A DNA stretch of 46,291 bases from Candidatus Sulfotelmatobacter sp. (lineage in GTDB: Bacteria; Acidobacteriota; Terriglobia; Terriglobales; Acidobacteriaceae): assembly GCA_030041215.1 (NCBI GenBank), contig JASHOH010000040.1, positions 1-46,291 of the forward strand, read 5' to 3'. Shown piece by piece: positions 1-8,776 of this stretch. The notes under the pieces are model-generated. The model did not search any database. It was not told the origin of the DNA and saw nothing but the letters and a program-made list of their open reading frames with translations. Each line of letters starts with the position of its first letter. The stretch's first letter is position 1. A program made the position numbers and the translations under genes.

Positions 1-196
1 TGGCGATGGTGATGCCCCGCGCCTTCTCTTCCGGCGCGTTGTCGATCGAGTCGAACGAGCGGAACACGATCTTCGGGTTATGCTTCTGTAAAACTTTCGT
101 GATAGCCGCCGTCAGCGTGGTCTTGCCATGGTCAATGTGACCGATGGTGCCCACGTTCACGTGCGGCTTGGTGCGATCAAATTTTTCTTTCGCCAT
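1..196 (-). CDS. tuf: Elongation factor Tu, N-terminal part (cut by window start)
   Basis: GTPase that delivers aminoacyl-tRNA to the ribosome. Only the first 65 residues are present. They begin [20 protein letters not shown] and continue into the P-loop [10 protein letters not shown] (residues 19-28) and the switch I region ending near [10 protein letters not shown]. This is close to the canonical EF-Tu N-terminus. The ATG at 196 is preceded by a strong AGGAAGG Shine-Dalgarno sequence about 3 bases away. It is the last gene of a tRNA-tuf transcription unit read from about 1883. The rest of the gene lies outside the window. Confidence 0.97.
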   Translation of the reverse strand, partial: MAKEKFDRTKPHVNVGTIGHIDHGKTTLTAAITKVLQKHNPKIVFRSFDSIDNAPEEKARGITIA

Positions 197-296
197 ATCC
201 TTCCTCGAACTATTTCAATGTTCCTTTGCTGCGCTCAGGATCTCGGCTGCGGGCTCCCATCCTCGCTACGCTCGACTTCACGCCCGCAAAACGCGA

Positions 297-635
297 TCAG
301 TAATACTGATACAGCTTCTTAAACTTGTGTCTCAGGCCCAGCTCCACGCCTTCCGCCTTCGACAAATAAAACTCGCGCGTCTGTGCCTGATCCGAAAGCG
401 GCAGCGCCTGATACAACTGCCATGTGCTGGGGGCCGAACCGTCGCTTCCCACTATCTCTTCGAACGCCCGAGAAGCGAGTACCCCATCGAAGTCCCGCAC
501 CCGGATTCCCTTTCGATCCAGTCGCTTCAAGAACCGGTCAACTTTCTCGGGCCGGAACGCCTGCTCCACCGCGCTCCGCAGTTTCGTGAACTCTTCCGGC
601 CTGGCAACCTTAATTGCAGCCTGTTCGAATGGCAT
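297..635 (-). CDS. Small hypothetical protein between tRNA-Gly and tuf
   Basis: A protein of 112 residues with no recognised domain. It is charged and helical in character (RPEEFTKLRSAVEQAFRPEKVDRFLKRL) and ends in an aromatic tail KKLYQYY. I chose the ATG at 635 because AGGA lies about 11 bases upstream. An ATG at 647 would add four residues but has no usable ribosome binding site. Longer upstream extensions run into a dispersed repeat (about 644-685) and into the tRNA side. It sits on the same strand as the flanking tRNAs and tuf, so it is probably co-transcribed with them. A role in translation would be a guess from position only. Confidence 0.6.
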   Translation of the reverse strand: MPFEQAAIKVARPEEFTKLRSAVEQAFRPEKVDRFLKRLDRKGIRVRDFDGVLASRAFEEIVGSDGSAPSTWQLYQALPLSDQAQTREFYLSKAEGVELGLRHKFKKLYQYY

Positions 636-756
636 TTCTCTTGTCATCCTGAGGCGACACGCTTTTCGTCGCCGAAGGACCTGAGCGCGCCGCGTGATCA
701 ATTTCGCGCTTTTTTGCGAAATTGCTAAACCACGCGTCTGGCGCGCTTCCAATCTC

Positions 757-831
757 TGGAGCGGGAGACGGGAATCGAACCCGCGACCAACAGCTTGGAA
801 GGCTGTGACTCTACCACTGAGTTACTCCCGC
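757..831 (-). tRNA. tRNA-Gly (anticodon TCC)
   Basis: A complete cloverleaf read on the minus strand. The acceptor stem is GCGGGAG/CTCCCGC, the anticodon loop CTTCCAA gives TCC, the T-arm is GCGGG-TTCGAAT-CCCGT (G-T closing pair), and the CCA end is encoded (757-759). It is the tRNA nearest to tuf. Confidence 0.96.
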
Positions 832-946
832 TCAGCCTCAGCGGCTAAAGCCGCTTCCGAATCGACTTATAACGGCACGACTAAAGTCATGCCCTTCCCA
901 AGTTCTCAAGAATTCTCGCAACTCGGGACTTCCTACCTAACTCGAA

Positions 947-1022
<76 letters not shown>

Positions 1023-1111
1023 CCTTTACTATAATGGCCCGTACAGCTCGAGCCGGGCTCCCTCGACTCCGCTGCGCTCCGCTCGGGATTTCGGCTGCAG
1101 GCCCAACACGC

Positions 1112-1291
1112 CTACTTCGGTTCGCTCTCGCCATCCGGATGCAGCACATCCTTCCGCCGCACCCATGTCTTCACCGCGAAGAGCGCCAGAATCAGCAGCG
1201 TCGCTGCTCGAATTTTCTGATCGCTCAGAGTCGTGTACGCCAGCGCACCCAAAATCACATACGCAATCAGCGCCATTCCCAACCGACTCAT
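1112..1291 (-). CDS. Small two-helix membrane protein inside the tRNA cluster
   Basis: A protein of 59 residues, MSRLGMALIAYVILGALAYT then a short polar turn (TLSDQKIRA), a second hydrophobic stretch ATLLILALFAVKTWV, and a charged tail RRKDVLHPDGESEPK. This predicts two membrane helices. The ATG at 1291 has a good GAGGGA Shine-Dalgarno about 9 bases upstream. Longer in-frame versions read through low-complexity repeat DNA and are unlikely. It sits between tRNA-Tyr and tRNA-Thr(GGT), in the same direction, so it is probably read from the tRNA promoter. The function is unknown. Confidence 0.65.
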   Translation of the reverse strand: MSRLGMALIAYVILGALAYTTLSDQKIRAATLLILALFAVKTWVRRKDVLHPDGESEPK

Positions 1292-1340
1292 AATTAATGA
1301 TCCCTCGCAAACACCGCTCGGGATTTCGCCAGCGGACTCC

Positions 1341-1362
1341 GAGCCTGCCCTGAGCAACCGAG
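1341..1362. repeat. Dispersed repeat GAGCCTGCCCTGAGC (copy 1)
   Basis: The word GAGCCTGCCCTGAGC followed by a GAA/CGA-rich half recurs at 26375-26396, 29585-29605 (inverted) and 36626-36662. A shortened form, CCTGCCCTGAGC, lies at 2144-2155 and touches a possible start codon. It is intergenic and non-coding. Confidence 0.6.
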
Positions 1363-1405
1363 CCCAAGGCCAAGCGTCGAACGGGTCCGCTCGACGGCTC
1401 AATCC

Positions 1406-1494
1406 TGGTGCACAGGGGAGGATTCGAACCTCCGTACCTCGCTAGGAGGAACAGATTTACAGTCTGTCGGCTTTAACCACTCACCCACCTGTGC
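1406..1494 (-). tRNA. tRNA-Tyr (anticodon GTA)
   Basis: A class II tRNA of 89 bases on the minus strand. The acceptor stem is GCACAGG/CCTGTGC, the anticodon loop CTGTAAA gives GTA, there is a long variable arm (TTCCTCCTAGCGAGGTAC region), the T-loop is TTCGAAT, and the discriminator A and CCA are encoded. Confidence 0.96.
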
Positions 1495-1788
1495 ACATAC
1501 TGCCGGGTGATACAGCCGCTGTATTCATCCAGCGGACAACCTCAAGCCGGGCACGCCAACACCCCAAAAAGAACGGCGCAACACACTTCTGCTCGGCGCT
1601 TGCAAATCAGAGTTTTCAGCCACCAGGGAAAACCAAGAATCGCGCTCACGAATATCGCGCGAGAATCACTGCACGCCGGAATAGTTCCAAATGGAGTGCG
1701 TTGGAAAAACCTGTTGCGCCGCTGCTCAAAAAATCCTGCCGCCTGCCGGAATCTATTTCCCGATCTTCTTTGCGTTCTTCGGGGATCC

Positions 1789-1864
1789 TGGAGCTGGCGA
1801 AGGGATTTGAACCCCCGACCCTCTGATTACAAATCAGATGCTCTACCAACTGAGCTACGCCAGC
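1789..1864 (-). tRNA. tRNA-Thr (anticodon TGT), first gene of the tRNA-tuf unit
   Basis: A complete cloverleaf on the minus strand. The acceptor stem is GCTGGCG/CGCCAGC, the anticodon stem-loop is TCTGA-TTTGTAA-TCAGA, the T-arm is GGGGG-TTCAAAT-CCCTT (one weak pair), and TCCA is encoded. It is the promoter-proximal gene. The order Thr(TGT), Tyr, Thr(GGT), Gly, tuf is close to the E. coli thrU-tyrU-glyT-thrT-tufB operon, with the last two tRNAs swapped. Confidence 0.96.
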
Positions 1865-1890
1865 GTGGGCACAAGTACCCTACGGGCACA

Positions 1891-1920
1891 AGTATACCCG
1901 ATATCCCTTCCAGATGTCCG
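1891..1920 (-). promoter_or_regulatory. Probable promoter of the tRNA-tuf unit
   Basis: On the minus strand, CGGACA (1920-1915, four of six matches to TTGACA) and TATACT (1896-1891) are separated by 18 bases. A transcript would start near 1883, about 20 bases before the 5' end of tRNA-Thr(TGT), which suits a stable-RNA promoter. It was read by eye. Confidence 0.5.
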
Positions 1921-2186
1921 GGACAATTATTGAAAGTACCACAAGCGTGATCACGCTCGCAACCAAGGGAGCACTGAGCCACTAGCTGCGATCGCCCGGG
2001 CAGGCCTCTGTCTTCCGCTTGGCAGCGACACTTTACCAGTCGTCCCGAAGCACCGCGTTGTTACAGGCGGAGTGAGGGATCTCCCGTATAACGCAAACGA
2101 AGTCATGCGCAAAGTCCACATACGACCGACCCATCGACTATTCCCTGCCCTGAGCAATGTTATCATTCACCTCTGATCGCACCCCC

Positions 2187-3233
2187 ATGCGGATTCGGCG
2201 CACGATTCCTATCTTCCTCGCGGTTGTGGTGGTCGCCGCCGCCTTGACTCTGGTCGTGCAGCTGCGGAAGCACGCCCCGCCCGAGCCGGCACGCTTATTG
2301 CCCGGAGGCGACGCATTTTTCTACGTAAATCTTGGCCGTATGCGCCAGTTCGCCAGCGGCAAAGAGCTACCTGCCGTCAGCCACGATCCCGAGTACGAAA
2401 CCTTCATTCGTGAAACCGGTTTTCAGTTCGAGCGCGATCTCGACGAAGCTGCTTTCGCGATCCACTATCCTGCTCCGGGCAGCGGAAGAACTCCTGCATC
2501 AGCAGCGCCTCGGTTCTCTGAAGTCTTTGTGGGAAAATTCGACGCTACCCGACTCGCCTCTTATCTCAAACGGCACGCCACCTCGATCGAGAATTACCAG
2601 TCCGTCGATATCTTCAGCATCCCCATCGAAGACCGCACGTTCCGCGTGGCGATTGTCGGCGCCGATTCGGTTGCCGCCTCCAATAATGATGACCCCGCGG
2701 TGATGCGTGGTATTGTCGATCGCTCGCGACGATTGGCCTCTCCTTTTGGAGGCCCCGCTCTATTGCGTCACTATTACAAGCGCGTGCAGTTTGCCAGTCC
2801 GGTCTGGCTGATCGCGCACGTTGACCCCTCGTCGCCGCCGTTTGGCGACTGGAGCGATTTGCTCTCAAGTTCAGCCGATGTGATCGTCTCATTCGGCTAC
2901 AACCCGCTGCATCTGCCGCTCCATCAGGCTCCGATTCATCTCCGCGCCGAGGCTCTCACAACAAGCTCCGATAACGCTCGCTCTCTCGCCGAAAGATTGA
3001 GGACTTATGTGGCTATGTTTCGCAGCGCAGAGACTTCGGCAGGAACCAGTGGCACCGACCCCGACGTGAAAGCGGCGTTCGACAGTTTGCAGATCAAACA
3101 GGAAGACGATCGCACCGTTTTGACGGCCGTAATACCGCCTGGATTTTTCAAGAAACTGTTCTCGGAAGCGCCGCCTGAGCCGGCTCCCAGCGTTCCGCCG
3201 TCGGCCCAATCGCCGCCGGCAACGAAACACTAG
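2187..3233 (+). CDS. Membrane-anchored protein of unknown function
   Basis: 348 residues. A basic start (MRIRRT) is followed at once by a single hydrophobic segment, IPIFLAVVVVAAALTLVVQL, and then a periplasmic-type domain. The tail is rich in proline and alanine (PEPAPSVPPSAQSPPATKH). It looks like a signal anchor with a soluble external domain of about 300 residues. I recognise no family. I chose the ATG at 2187 because it directly precedes the basic n-region. The ATG at 2157 overlaps a dispersed repeat, and neither has a clear ribosome binding site. It precedes ccdA by 92 bases on the same strand, so it may share a transcript with the thiol-redox genes. That is inference only. Confidence 0.7.
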   Translation: MRIRRTIPIFLAVVVVAAALTLVVQLRKHAPPEPARLLPGGDAFFYVNLGRMRQFASGKELPAVSHDPEYETFIRETGFQFERDLDEAAFAIHYPAPGSGRTPASAAPRFSEVFVGKFDATRLASYLKRHATSIENYQSVDIFSIPIEDRTFRVAIVGADSVAASNNDDPAVMRGIVDRSRRLASPFGGPALLRHYYKRVQFASPVWLIAHVDPSSPPFGDWSDLLSSSADVIVSFGYNPLHLPLHQAPIHLRAEALTTSSDNARSLAERLRTYVAMFRSAETSAGTSGTDPDVKAAFDSLQIKQEDDRTVLTAVIPPGFFKKLFSEAPPEPAPSVPPSAQSPPATKH

Positions 3234-3325
3234 CCTGACCACACTTTCACCTTTTGAAACCAAGCGATCACTCGCGCGTCTCATTCTGTGAGGTGATTTT
3301 CGCTGTACAGGTACAATAACTAAGG

Positions 3326-4048
3326 ATGTCGAGCCTTCCACTTCCAATTGCCGCATTTTTTGCGGGACTTATCTCATTCCTCTCGCCATGCGTCCTGCCC
3401 TTGGTGCCGGGATACGTTTCGCTCATCTCCGGTGCCGGTGTCGAAGAACTCAAGTCTCCTCAGGCCCAGCTCATGCGGCGCGTAATGGCGAACTCAATCG
3501 GCTTCATTCTTGGCTTCAGCGTCGTTTTCGTCGTGCTCGGCGCAGCCGCCACTGAAATCGGCCAGGTGCTTGGCATGTACAAGCACGCCATCGCGCGCAT
3601 CGCAGGCGTCATCATCATACTTTTCGGCCTGCACCTGACAGGAATTCTCAAAATCAAACCCCTCTATACGGACGCACGCCTGCACAGCGTGAAAGGCAGC
3701 AGTACTCTGGTTGGCGCATTCGTGATCGGCTTTGCCTTCGCGTTCGGCTGGACTCCATGCCTCGGCCCGATCTTGACCGCAATCCTCACCATCGCCGGCG
3801 AGCAAGAGACTTTAGTGAAGGGCATCCTGTTGCTGGCCGTTTATTCTCTCGGCCTGGCGGTACCATTTTTGCTGACGTCTTTATTAATGGAGCGTTTTCT
3901 CAAGTTCTACAGCCGCTTCCGCTCGCACATGCACGCGCTGGAAGTCGCCTCAGGAGCACTGCTGATCGGGCTAGGAATATTGCTCGTAATCGGGCGCTTC
4001 ACTTTGATTTCGAACTGGCTCTCATTCCTGAACCGGTTTGCGCTGTGA
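3326..4048 (+). CDS. ccdA: Cytochrome c biogenesis / thiol-electron transfer membrane protein CcdA
   Basis: 240 residues, the usual CcdA size. It carries electrons from cytoplasmic thioredoxin across the membrane to periplasmic thiol-redox proteins. Six hydrophobic segments are visible. The two family cysteines are in their motifs: C22 in SFLSPCVLPLVPGY and C145 in FGWTPCLGPIL. It corresponds to the beta (membrane) part of DsbD. The ATG at 3326 follows AAGG very closely, so initiation may be weak. The TlpA-like and DsbD-alpha-like genes downstream are on the same strand and complete a three-gene redox set. Confidence 0.93.
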   Translation: MSSLPLPIAAFFAGLISFLSPCVLPLVPGYVSLISGAGVEELKSPQAQLMRRVMANSIGFILGFSVVFVVLGAAATEIGQVLGMYKHAIARIAGVIIILFGLHLTGILKIKPLYTDARLHSVKGSSTLVGAFVIGFAFAFGWTPCLGPILTAILTIAGEQETLVKGILLLAVYSLGLAVPFLLTSLLMERFLKFYSRFRSHMHALEVASGALLIGLGILLVIGRFTLISNWLSFLNRFAL

Positions 4049-4135
4049 AGTTTGTAAACAGATATTTGCCTCGACTTGAAGATAGGGGGTCGATCGAAAC
4101 ACGGCTTTCGCGGGTTGCAACAACCGCGTGCAGGG

Positions 4136-4200
4136 CCGTGGAAGAGCGGCCCTTTCAGGGCCTCGTAGACGGTGCAAATTCATGAAGGGCTTTAGCCCCA
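4136..4200. repeat. Dispersed palindrome GGAAGAGCGGCCC..GGGCC (copy 1) plus companion hairpin
   Basis: CCGTGGAAGAGCGGCCCTTT followed by CAGGGCC forms a short palindrome (4136-4166), then a second small one around GAAGGGCTTTAGCCCC (4184-4200). Close copies lie at 36461, 39669, 44071 and 45315. It fills most of the ccdA-tlpA gap. Confidence 0.75.
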
Positions 4201-4231
4201 GCGCACGCAAAAGTTTCAATGGAGTATCAAG

Positions 4232-4816
4232 ATGAATCGCAATCCCCTCGCCCTTATTGTCGTAATCTTTGTCGTAGCCTTCGGCCTGTATTTCGGCTAT
4301 CACCACGCCCGTCGCCAGGGTTTCACCCCACGCATCACAAAATCAGCCCCCGCTCCGGATTTCGCTCTGGTTTCACTCGATGGCACAACCATGCGGCTCT
4401 CTGATTTCCGCGGCAAAGCTGTGCTGCTCAATTTCTGGGCCACCTGGTGCGGCCCCTGCAAAATCGAGATGCCCTGGTTCGTCGACCTGCAAAAACAATA
4501 CGGGTCTCAAGGACTGCAAATCGTCGGCGTCGCCATGGACGATGCCAGCAAAGACGACATCGCCAAGTTCGCCAAAGATATGGGCGTGAACTATCCCATT
4601 CTGATTGGCAAAGAATCGGTAGGCGACGAATATGGCGGCGTTCCGGCGTTACCGGAATCTTTCTTCATCGGCCGCGATGGCAAAATCATGGACAAGATCG
4701 TGGGTCTGGAAGGGAAGGCCGAAATCGAGGAAGCCATCAAGAAAGCGCTGAATACGCGGCCCGCCGGCCAGGCATCGACTGCGGCAAACACGCTCGCGTT
4801 GCAGCCTCAGCAGTGA
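4232..4816 (+). CDS. TlpA/ResA-type membrane-anchored thioredoxin
   Basis: 194 residues. Residues 6-22 are a single N-terminal membrane anchor, so the thioredoxin domain faces the periplasm. The domain starts near residue 40 (APDFALVSLDG). The redox motif is WCGPC (72-76, C73 and C76), and the cis-proline region is GVPALPESFFIGRDG. TlpA/ResA proteins reduce apocytochrome c or other exported thiols and are recharged by CcdA, which is encoded just upstream. The ATG at 4232 has a GGAG ribosome binding site 8 bases upstream. It is probably co-transcribed with ccdA and the DsbD-alpha-like gene 30 bases downstream. Confidence 0.92.
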   Translation: MNRNPLALIVVIFVVAFGLYFGYHHARRQGFTPRITKSAPAPDFALVSLDGTTMRLSDFRGKAVLLNFWATWCGPCKIEMPWFVDLQKQYGSQGLQIVGVAMDDASKDDIAKFAKDMGVNYPILIGKESVGDEYGGVPALPESFFIGRDGKIMDKIVGLEGKAEIEEAIKKALNTRPAGQASTAANTLALQPQQ

Positions 4817-4845
4817 CAATAGCGTTTGCCATTCTCCGCTTTACA

Positions 4846-5445
4846 ATGTCTATAACAATGTCGCAGGCAATGAAGGCAGCGCAGCAAACCGTCAGTGCAT
4901 CTCTGTGTCCTCTATGGTTAAAGATTTTTCTGCCCATTGTCCCGATCGCACTCGTGTCCATCGCAACGCTCGCGCAAGAGCCCGGCAAAGCACCCAGGCT
5001 AACGATGGCTCCCGTACCTCTGACCACAGCCCGGCGCACCGCTCAGACCATCGTCGATCTCGATTTTCGCATTCCGCCCGGCTATCACATCAACTCGAAC
5101 ACGCCGAAATCAGAATTCCTGATCCCCACCGCGCTCAAGATGGACTTGCCCACTGACATCGTCCTAGGAAAAATCGAATACCCTGCCGGCGAAGACCGAG
5201 CCTTCCCCTTCTCGCCCGACGAAAAACTCAACGTTTACAGCGGAGACTTCACCATTAAAGTCGCGGTCCATCCGCTGCATTCCGTCGTACCTGGAAAATA
5301 CGTGATGCACGGTGTGTTGCGCTATCAGGCTTGCGACAACGCCGCCTGCTTCCCGCCGAAAAATTTGCCCCTGAGTTTTGAAGTGAAAGTTGTGAAAGAA
5401 CCGGCTCAGCACCACGCCTATCCCGCTCAAAGCCCGCACAATTAA
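4846..5445 (+). CDS. Stand-alone DsbD alpha-like (N-terminal) periplasmic domain
   Basis: 199 residues. A hydrophobic signal segment (about 23-43, ending LAQ) precedes an immunoglobulin-like domain. That domain resembles the N-terminal domain of DsbD: RIPPGYHINSNTPKSEFLIP, and near the end a cysteine pair in LRYQACDNAACFPP (C163 and C168). DsbD-alpha passes electrons from the membrane and gamma parts to substrates. Here it is a separate gene beside ccdA and tlpA. The spacing is C-x4-C, whereas E. coli DsbD has C-x5-C. Start codons at 4846, 4858 and 4870 are all possible and none has a good ribosome binding site. Part of the signal sequence overlaps a dispersed word (see findings). Confidence 0.8.
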   Translation: MSITMSQAMKAAQQTVSASLCPLWLKIFLPIVPIALVSIATLAQEPGKAPRLTMAPVPLTTARRTAQTIVDLDFRIPPGYHINSNTPKSEFLIPTALKMDLPTDIVLGKIEYPAGEDRAFPFSPDEKLNVYSGDFTIKVAVHPLHSVVPGKYVMHGVLRYQACDNAACFPPKNLPLSFEVKVVKEPAQHHAYPAQSPHN

Positions 5446-5515
5446 CTGTCAGCTTTCCAGCCGTCAGCTAGCAGTAACAAATTTCTCCTTATCGTAGCTT
5501 GGCGCGGCCGCACGT

Positions 5516-6439
5516 TTAATCGGATTGTGGTGTGGCGCGGGCGAGCGCGAGAATAGTCCCGGCATAAAGCATTGTGTCGAAAAAATAGTTGATCCCCTCA
5601 ACCTTAACCTCGGTGCTGGGATCTAACAGTGACGTGATCAGGATCGCCGCATAGACAGTGAAGACCAGCAGCGCGATCCAGGTGCCGAGGTAAGCTGCCG
5701 CCAACCGCGTCTTTTTCGCGAACACGATGCTTACTCCTGCAACCAGCAGAATCGCGCCCGTGACCCAGCTAATGAGCATGCGCCCCGGAATCCAGGCGGG
5801 CATCAGTTTTTCGAGAGGAACGCCAGGAACGTTGATTGGATGAAGAAAATGCTCCACCCCGTAAAACATCGCGGTGATGCCGATTACGATGCGGCCCAGG
5901 GTGATGAGCCTGCTTTTGGCGGACACCGGCCAGCCATCTGGCGCGCTGCCGGCAAGACACCAGCCGCCGCTGCCGAACGACAATTCGCGCCACATAAGCG
6001 CCCAACTGATGCGGTTGTGCGGATCAGCTACGGTTCCGGGCAGGTCCATCATCGCCACGAAGGTAAACATCATGACTCCGAACAGCAGGCCCGACCAGCG
6101 CACCTGAATCTTGGTGGCAATGCTCAGAGAAGCGGCCAGTAATGCAACGCCGACGAAATAGGTCCAGAACAGGGGCCAAGGCATAAACTTGGGCACCAGC
6201 TCCATGATGCCTCTGGCGGCAGCGAAATGCTCCGCGCCGAAAACCGCTAACGGCGTGGCGAAAAAGAGATTGCTTAGGGCGACGACCTTGTCCAGGCTGC
6301 GAGCATTGGCGACATCGCCTTTCGCCGCCAGCGCCGCGATCACTAGCAGCGCGATGCCGGCTGCGCACGTCGAGACTACCGTGCGCGAGACTTCGAGGAA
6401 CAGCAGTGCGACGAAGGTACTAGGGATGATTGGGTGCAT
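5516..6439 (-). CDS. Polytopic membrane protein, DoxX-like
   Basis: 307 residues with about eight hydrophobic segments. Two halves look alike: FGAEHFAAARGIMELVPKFMP in the first and YGVEHFLHPINVPGVPLEKLMPAWIP in the second. Both have an EHF motif followed by a P-rich loop and a further helix. This points to a tandem duplication of a four-helix DoxX-like unit. The substrate is unknown. I chose the ATG at 6439. A GTG at 6454 would add five residues, and neither has a clear ribosome binding site. The gene converges with the DsbD-alpha-like gene. Confidence 0.75.
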   Translation of the reverse strand: MHPIIPSTFVALLFLEVSRTVVSTCAAGIALLVIAALAAKGDVANARSLDKVVALSNLFFATPLAVFGAEHFAAARGIMELVPKFMPWPLFWTYFVGVALLAASLSIATKIQVRWSGLLFGVMMFTFVAMMDLPGTVADPHNRISWALMWRELSFGSGGWCLAGSAPDGWPVSAKSRLITLGRIVIGITAMFYGVEHFLHPINVPGVPLEKLMPAWIPGRMLISWVTGAILLVAGVSIVFAKKTRLAAAYLGTWIALLVFTVYAAILITSLLDPSTEVKVEGINYFFDTMLYAGTILALARATPQSD

Positions 6440-6567
6440 GTTTATAGGAGGCACACGAAGTGACGTCGCCCCGAATCATAGCCGTTAGACTGCGGGATAG
6501 GGGAAAAGTTAGTCGGAGTTTGCACGGCTCCCCTCGCCGGAATCCAGCACCGTCCGCCTTTTGACCT

Positions 6568-6650
6568 GTCACCCTGAGCGAAGCGAAGGGTCTATGCAGT
6601 TGCGTGAAGTGCATAGATCCTTCGGCGCGAAGAACGCGCCTCGGGATGAC
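6568..6650. repeat. Large palindromic dispersed repeat (GTCACCCTGAGCGAAGCG..)
   Basis: The left end GTCACCCTGAGCGAAGCG and the right end CGCGCCTCGGGATGAC are near inverted copies. The inner words CTATGCAGTTGCGTG and AGTGCATAG are also inverted. Single arms recur at about 644-685, 29625-29640 (inverted) and, inside a coding sequence, 39166-39195. It resembles the REP-like CCTGAGCGAAGCGAAGG element common in this kind of genome. Confidence 0.75.
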
Positions 6651-6731
6651 GGTGCCACGTACCGGTCTTTCGTCCTCTGCGAGAGAAACAGCACGAGACG
6701 TAAAGTCCGCCCCAATCACGCCGATGGTGTT

Positions 6732-6793
6732 GTAAGCTGGACGGGCTTACCTGCTGACCCCGAGTGGAACTTGCGCTCGGGGTTTGCCTTTTC
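6732..6793 (+). terminator. Tandem hairpins with T-rich tail (terminator, possibly end of a small RNA)
   Basis: A first stem GTAAGC/GCTTAC (6732-6750) is followed by a second stem ACCCCGAG/CTCGGGGT (6757-6764 with 6776-6783) and the tail TTGCCTTTTC. On the plus strand this has the form of an intrinsic terminator. No plus-strand gene lies upstream within 1.2 kb, so it may end an unannotated small RNA. Confidence 0.5.
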
Positions 6794-6917
6794 ATGTCGT
6801 TTTCGCAAATCTGAATACCATTAATCTCGGAGCGTTGGACTTGCGTTCCGACCTTGGAAGAGGAGCTCTTTAAAATCCGCTACAGTGGCGGTCACAACCC
6901 CCGCTGAGCTCTCGGAA

Positions 6918-8657
6918 CTAACTGCTCCCGCCCTGCTTCTTCTCCACCTTCGCCCACGTATCTTTCAGCGCAACGGTGCGGCTAAACACCGCCTTGCCCG
7001 GTTTCGAATCCGGATCAACGCAAAAATATCCCAACCGCTCAAACTGATACCGACTGCCTACCGCCGCTTTCGCTAAAGATGGCTCGATCTTCGCATTCGC
7101 AATCACTTCCAACGAATTCGGATTCAGGTTCGCCGTAAAATCCTGCCCCGGCCCGACCTCATCTGGATTTTCTTTGCTGAACAACGTCTCGTAAATCCGC
7201 ACCTCGGCATCGACCGCGTGCGCCACCGACACCCAGTGAATCGTCGACTTCACCTTGCGCCCATCTGGCGCATTGCCTCCCCGCGTCGCCGGATCATACG
7301 TGCAGTGCACCTCGACCACTTCACCGCGATCGTTTTTCACCACGCTTTTCGCCGTAATGAAATATCCGTAGCGCAGGCGCACCTCGCGCCCCGGCGACAA
7401 GCGAAAATATCCTTTCGGCGGGTCTTCGCGAAAATCATCCTGCTCGATGTACAGCACGCGCGAGAACGGCACCTTGCGCGTACCCGCGCTTGCGTCCTCG
7501 GGATTATTCACCGCGTCCATCTCTTCAACCTTATTTTCCGGATAATTGTCGATAATCACCTTAAGCGGCTTCAGCACCGCCATCACCCGCAATGCGCGCT
7601 TATTCAAATCTTCGCGAACAAAATGTTCCAGCATCGCCAGCTCGACAATTCCATTCGTCCGTGACACGCCCGCCGCCGTCACAAAATTTCGAATCGCCTC
7701 GGGCGTATAGCCGCGCCGCCGCATGCCGCTCAGTGTCGGCATGCGCGGATCATCCCACCCCTTCACCCGCCCTTCTTCCACCAGCAGGCGCAGCTTGCGC
7801 TTGCTCATCATGGTGTAGGTCAGGCTGAGGCGGTCAAATTCGATCTGCCGGGAAGGAAAAATTCCAAGCTGCTCGATAAACCAGTTGTAAAGCGGCTGAT
7901 GGTCGGCGAACTCGAGCGTGCACATCGAGTGGGTGATCTTTTCGAGGGAATCGCTCTGTCCATGCGCGAAGTCGTACATGGGATAAATGCACCACTTGTT
8001 CCCCGTGCGGTGATGCTCAGCATGCAGAATGCGGTACATCACGGGATCGCGCATGTTCAGATTCGGCGAAGCCATATCAATCTTTGCCCGCAAAACGCGC
8101 GATCCATCGGGAAATTCACCCGTCCGCATGCGTTCAAACAAATTCAGATTTTCTTCGACTGAGCGATTGCGGTACGGACTTTCTTTCCCGGGCTGCGTCA
8201 GAGTTCCGCGATGCTGCCGAATCTCCTCGGCGCTCAAATCGTCAACGTAAGCCTTGCCTTCTTTAATCAGCTTGATCGCCCACTCATAGAGCTGATCGAA
8301 ATAATCCGAGGCGTAAAACAATCCATCCCACTGGAAACCAAGCCACTGCACGTCGGCCTTGATCGACTCGACGTACTCGACATCTTCTTTTTCAGGATTC
8401 GTATCGTCGAAGCGCAGGTTGGTATGCCCGCCGAACTCGTCGGCCAGCCCGAAGTCCAGGCAGATTGCCTTCGCGTGGCCGATATGCAGATACCCGTTCG
8501 GCTCAGGAGGAAACCGCGTCTGCACACGGCCTCCGTGTTGGCTGGACTTTACGTCTTCGGCAATGATGTCGCGGATGAAATTCGGCGGAGCAGGGGAGGG
8601 TTCAGCCACGGTCTTTTCTCCAGCTCCACCTGATGGATTCGCTGCGTTCATGAACAT
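6918..8657 (-). CDS. glnS: Glutaminyl-tRNA synthetase
   Basis: 579 residues, a typical bacterial GlnRS length. It charges tRNA-Gln with glutamine. The class I signature [13 protein letters not shown] (HIGH at 58-61) and MMSKRKL (KMSKS equivalent, near residue 282) are intact. The N-terminal catalytic fold is followed by the anticodon-binding beta-barrels (for example [20 protein letters not shown]). A short unconserved N-terminal extension (about 25 residues, Pro/Ala-rich) precedes [11 protein letters not shown]. The start is ATG at 8657 or 8651, and neither has a strong ribosome binding site. gltX lies only 1.6 kb further upstream on the same strand. Confidence 0.98.
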   Translation of the reverse strand: MFMNAANPSGGAGEKTVAEPSPAPPNFIRDIIAEDVKSSQHGGRVQTRFPPEPNGYLHIGHAKAICLDFGLADEFGGHTNLRFDDTNPEKEDVEYVESIKADVQWLGFQWDGLFYASDYFDQLYEWAIKLIKEGKAYVDDLSAEEIRQHRGTLTQPGKESPYRNRSVEENLNLFERMRTGEFPDGSRVLRAKIDMASPNLNMRDPVMYRILHAEHHRTGNKWCIYPMYDFAHGQSDSLEKITHSMCTLEFADHQPLYNWFIEQLGIFPSRQIEFDRLSLTYTMMSKRKLRLLVEEGRVKGWDDPRMPTLSGMRRRGYTPEAIRNFVTAAGVSRTNGIVELAMLEHFVREDLNKRALRVMAVLKPLKVIIDNYPENKVEEMDAVNNPEDASAGTRKVPFSRVLYIEQDDFREDPPKGYFRLSPGREVRLRYGYFITAKSVVKNDRGEVVEVHCTYDPATRGGNAPDGRKVKSTIHWVSVAHAVDAEVRIYETLFSKENPDEVGPGQDFTANLNPNSLEVIANAKIEPSLAKAAVGSRYQFERLGYFCVDPDSKPGKAVFSRTVALKDTWAKVEKKQGGSS

Positions 8658-8776
8658 TTGATCTTATCGCAGGGGCCCGATACTGCATAACTCCCGCTCC
8701 CAAAATCGGAAGCAGCAGAGATTTTTCGCTTCGAAGGAATTGTGCGTCAACCTCCTTAACGAATAGGCTCGCATCG

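Larger units (their letters stand above)
6440..6917. other. Intergenic stretch upstream of the DoxX-like gene
   Basis: About 480 bases with no convincing gene. It holds an 83-base palindromic repeat (6568-6650) and a pair of hairpins ending in a T-rich run (6732-6793). No clear promoter was found for the DoxX-like gene. Confidence 0.6.
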
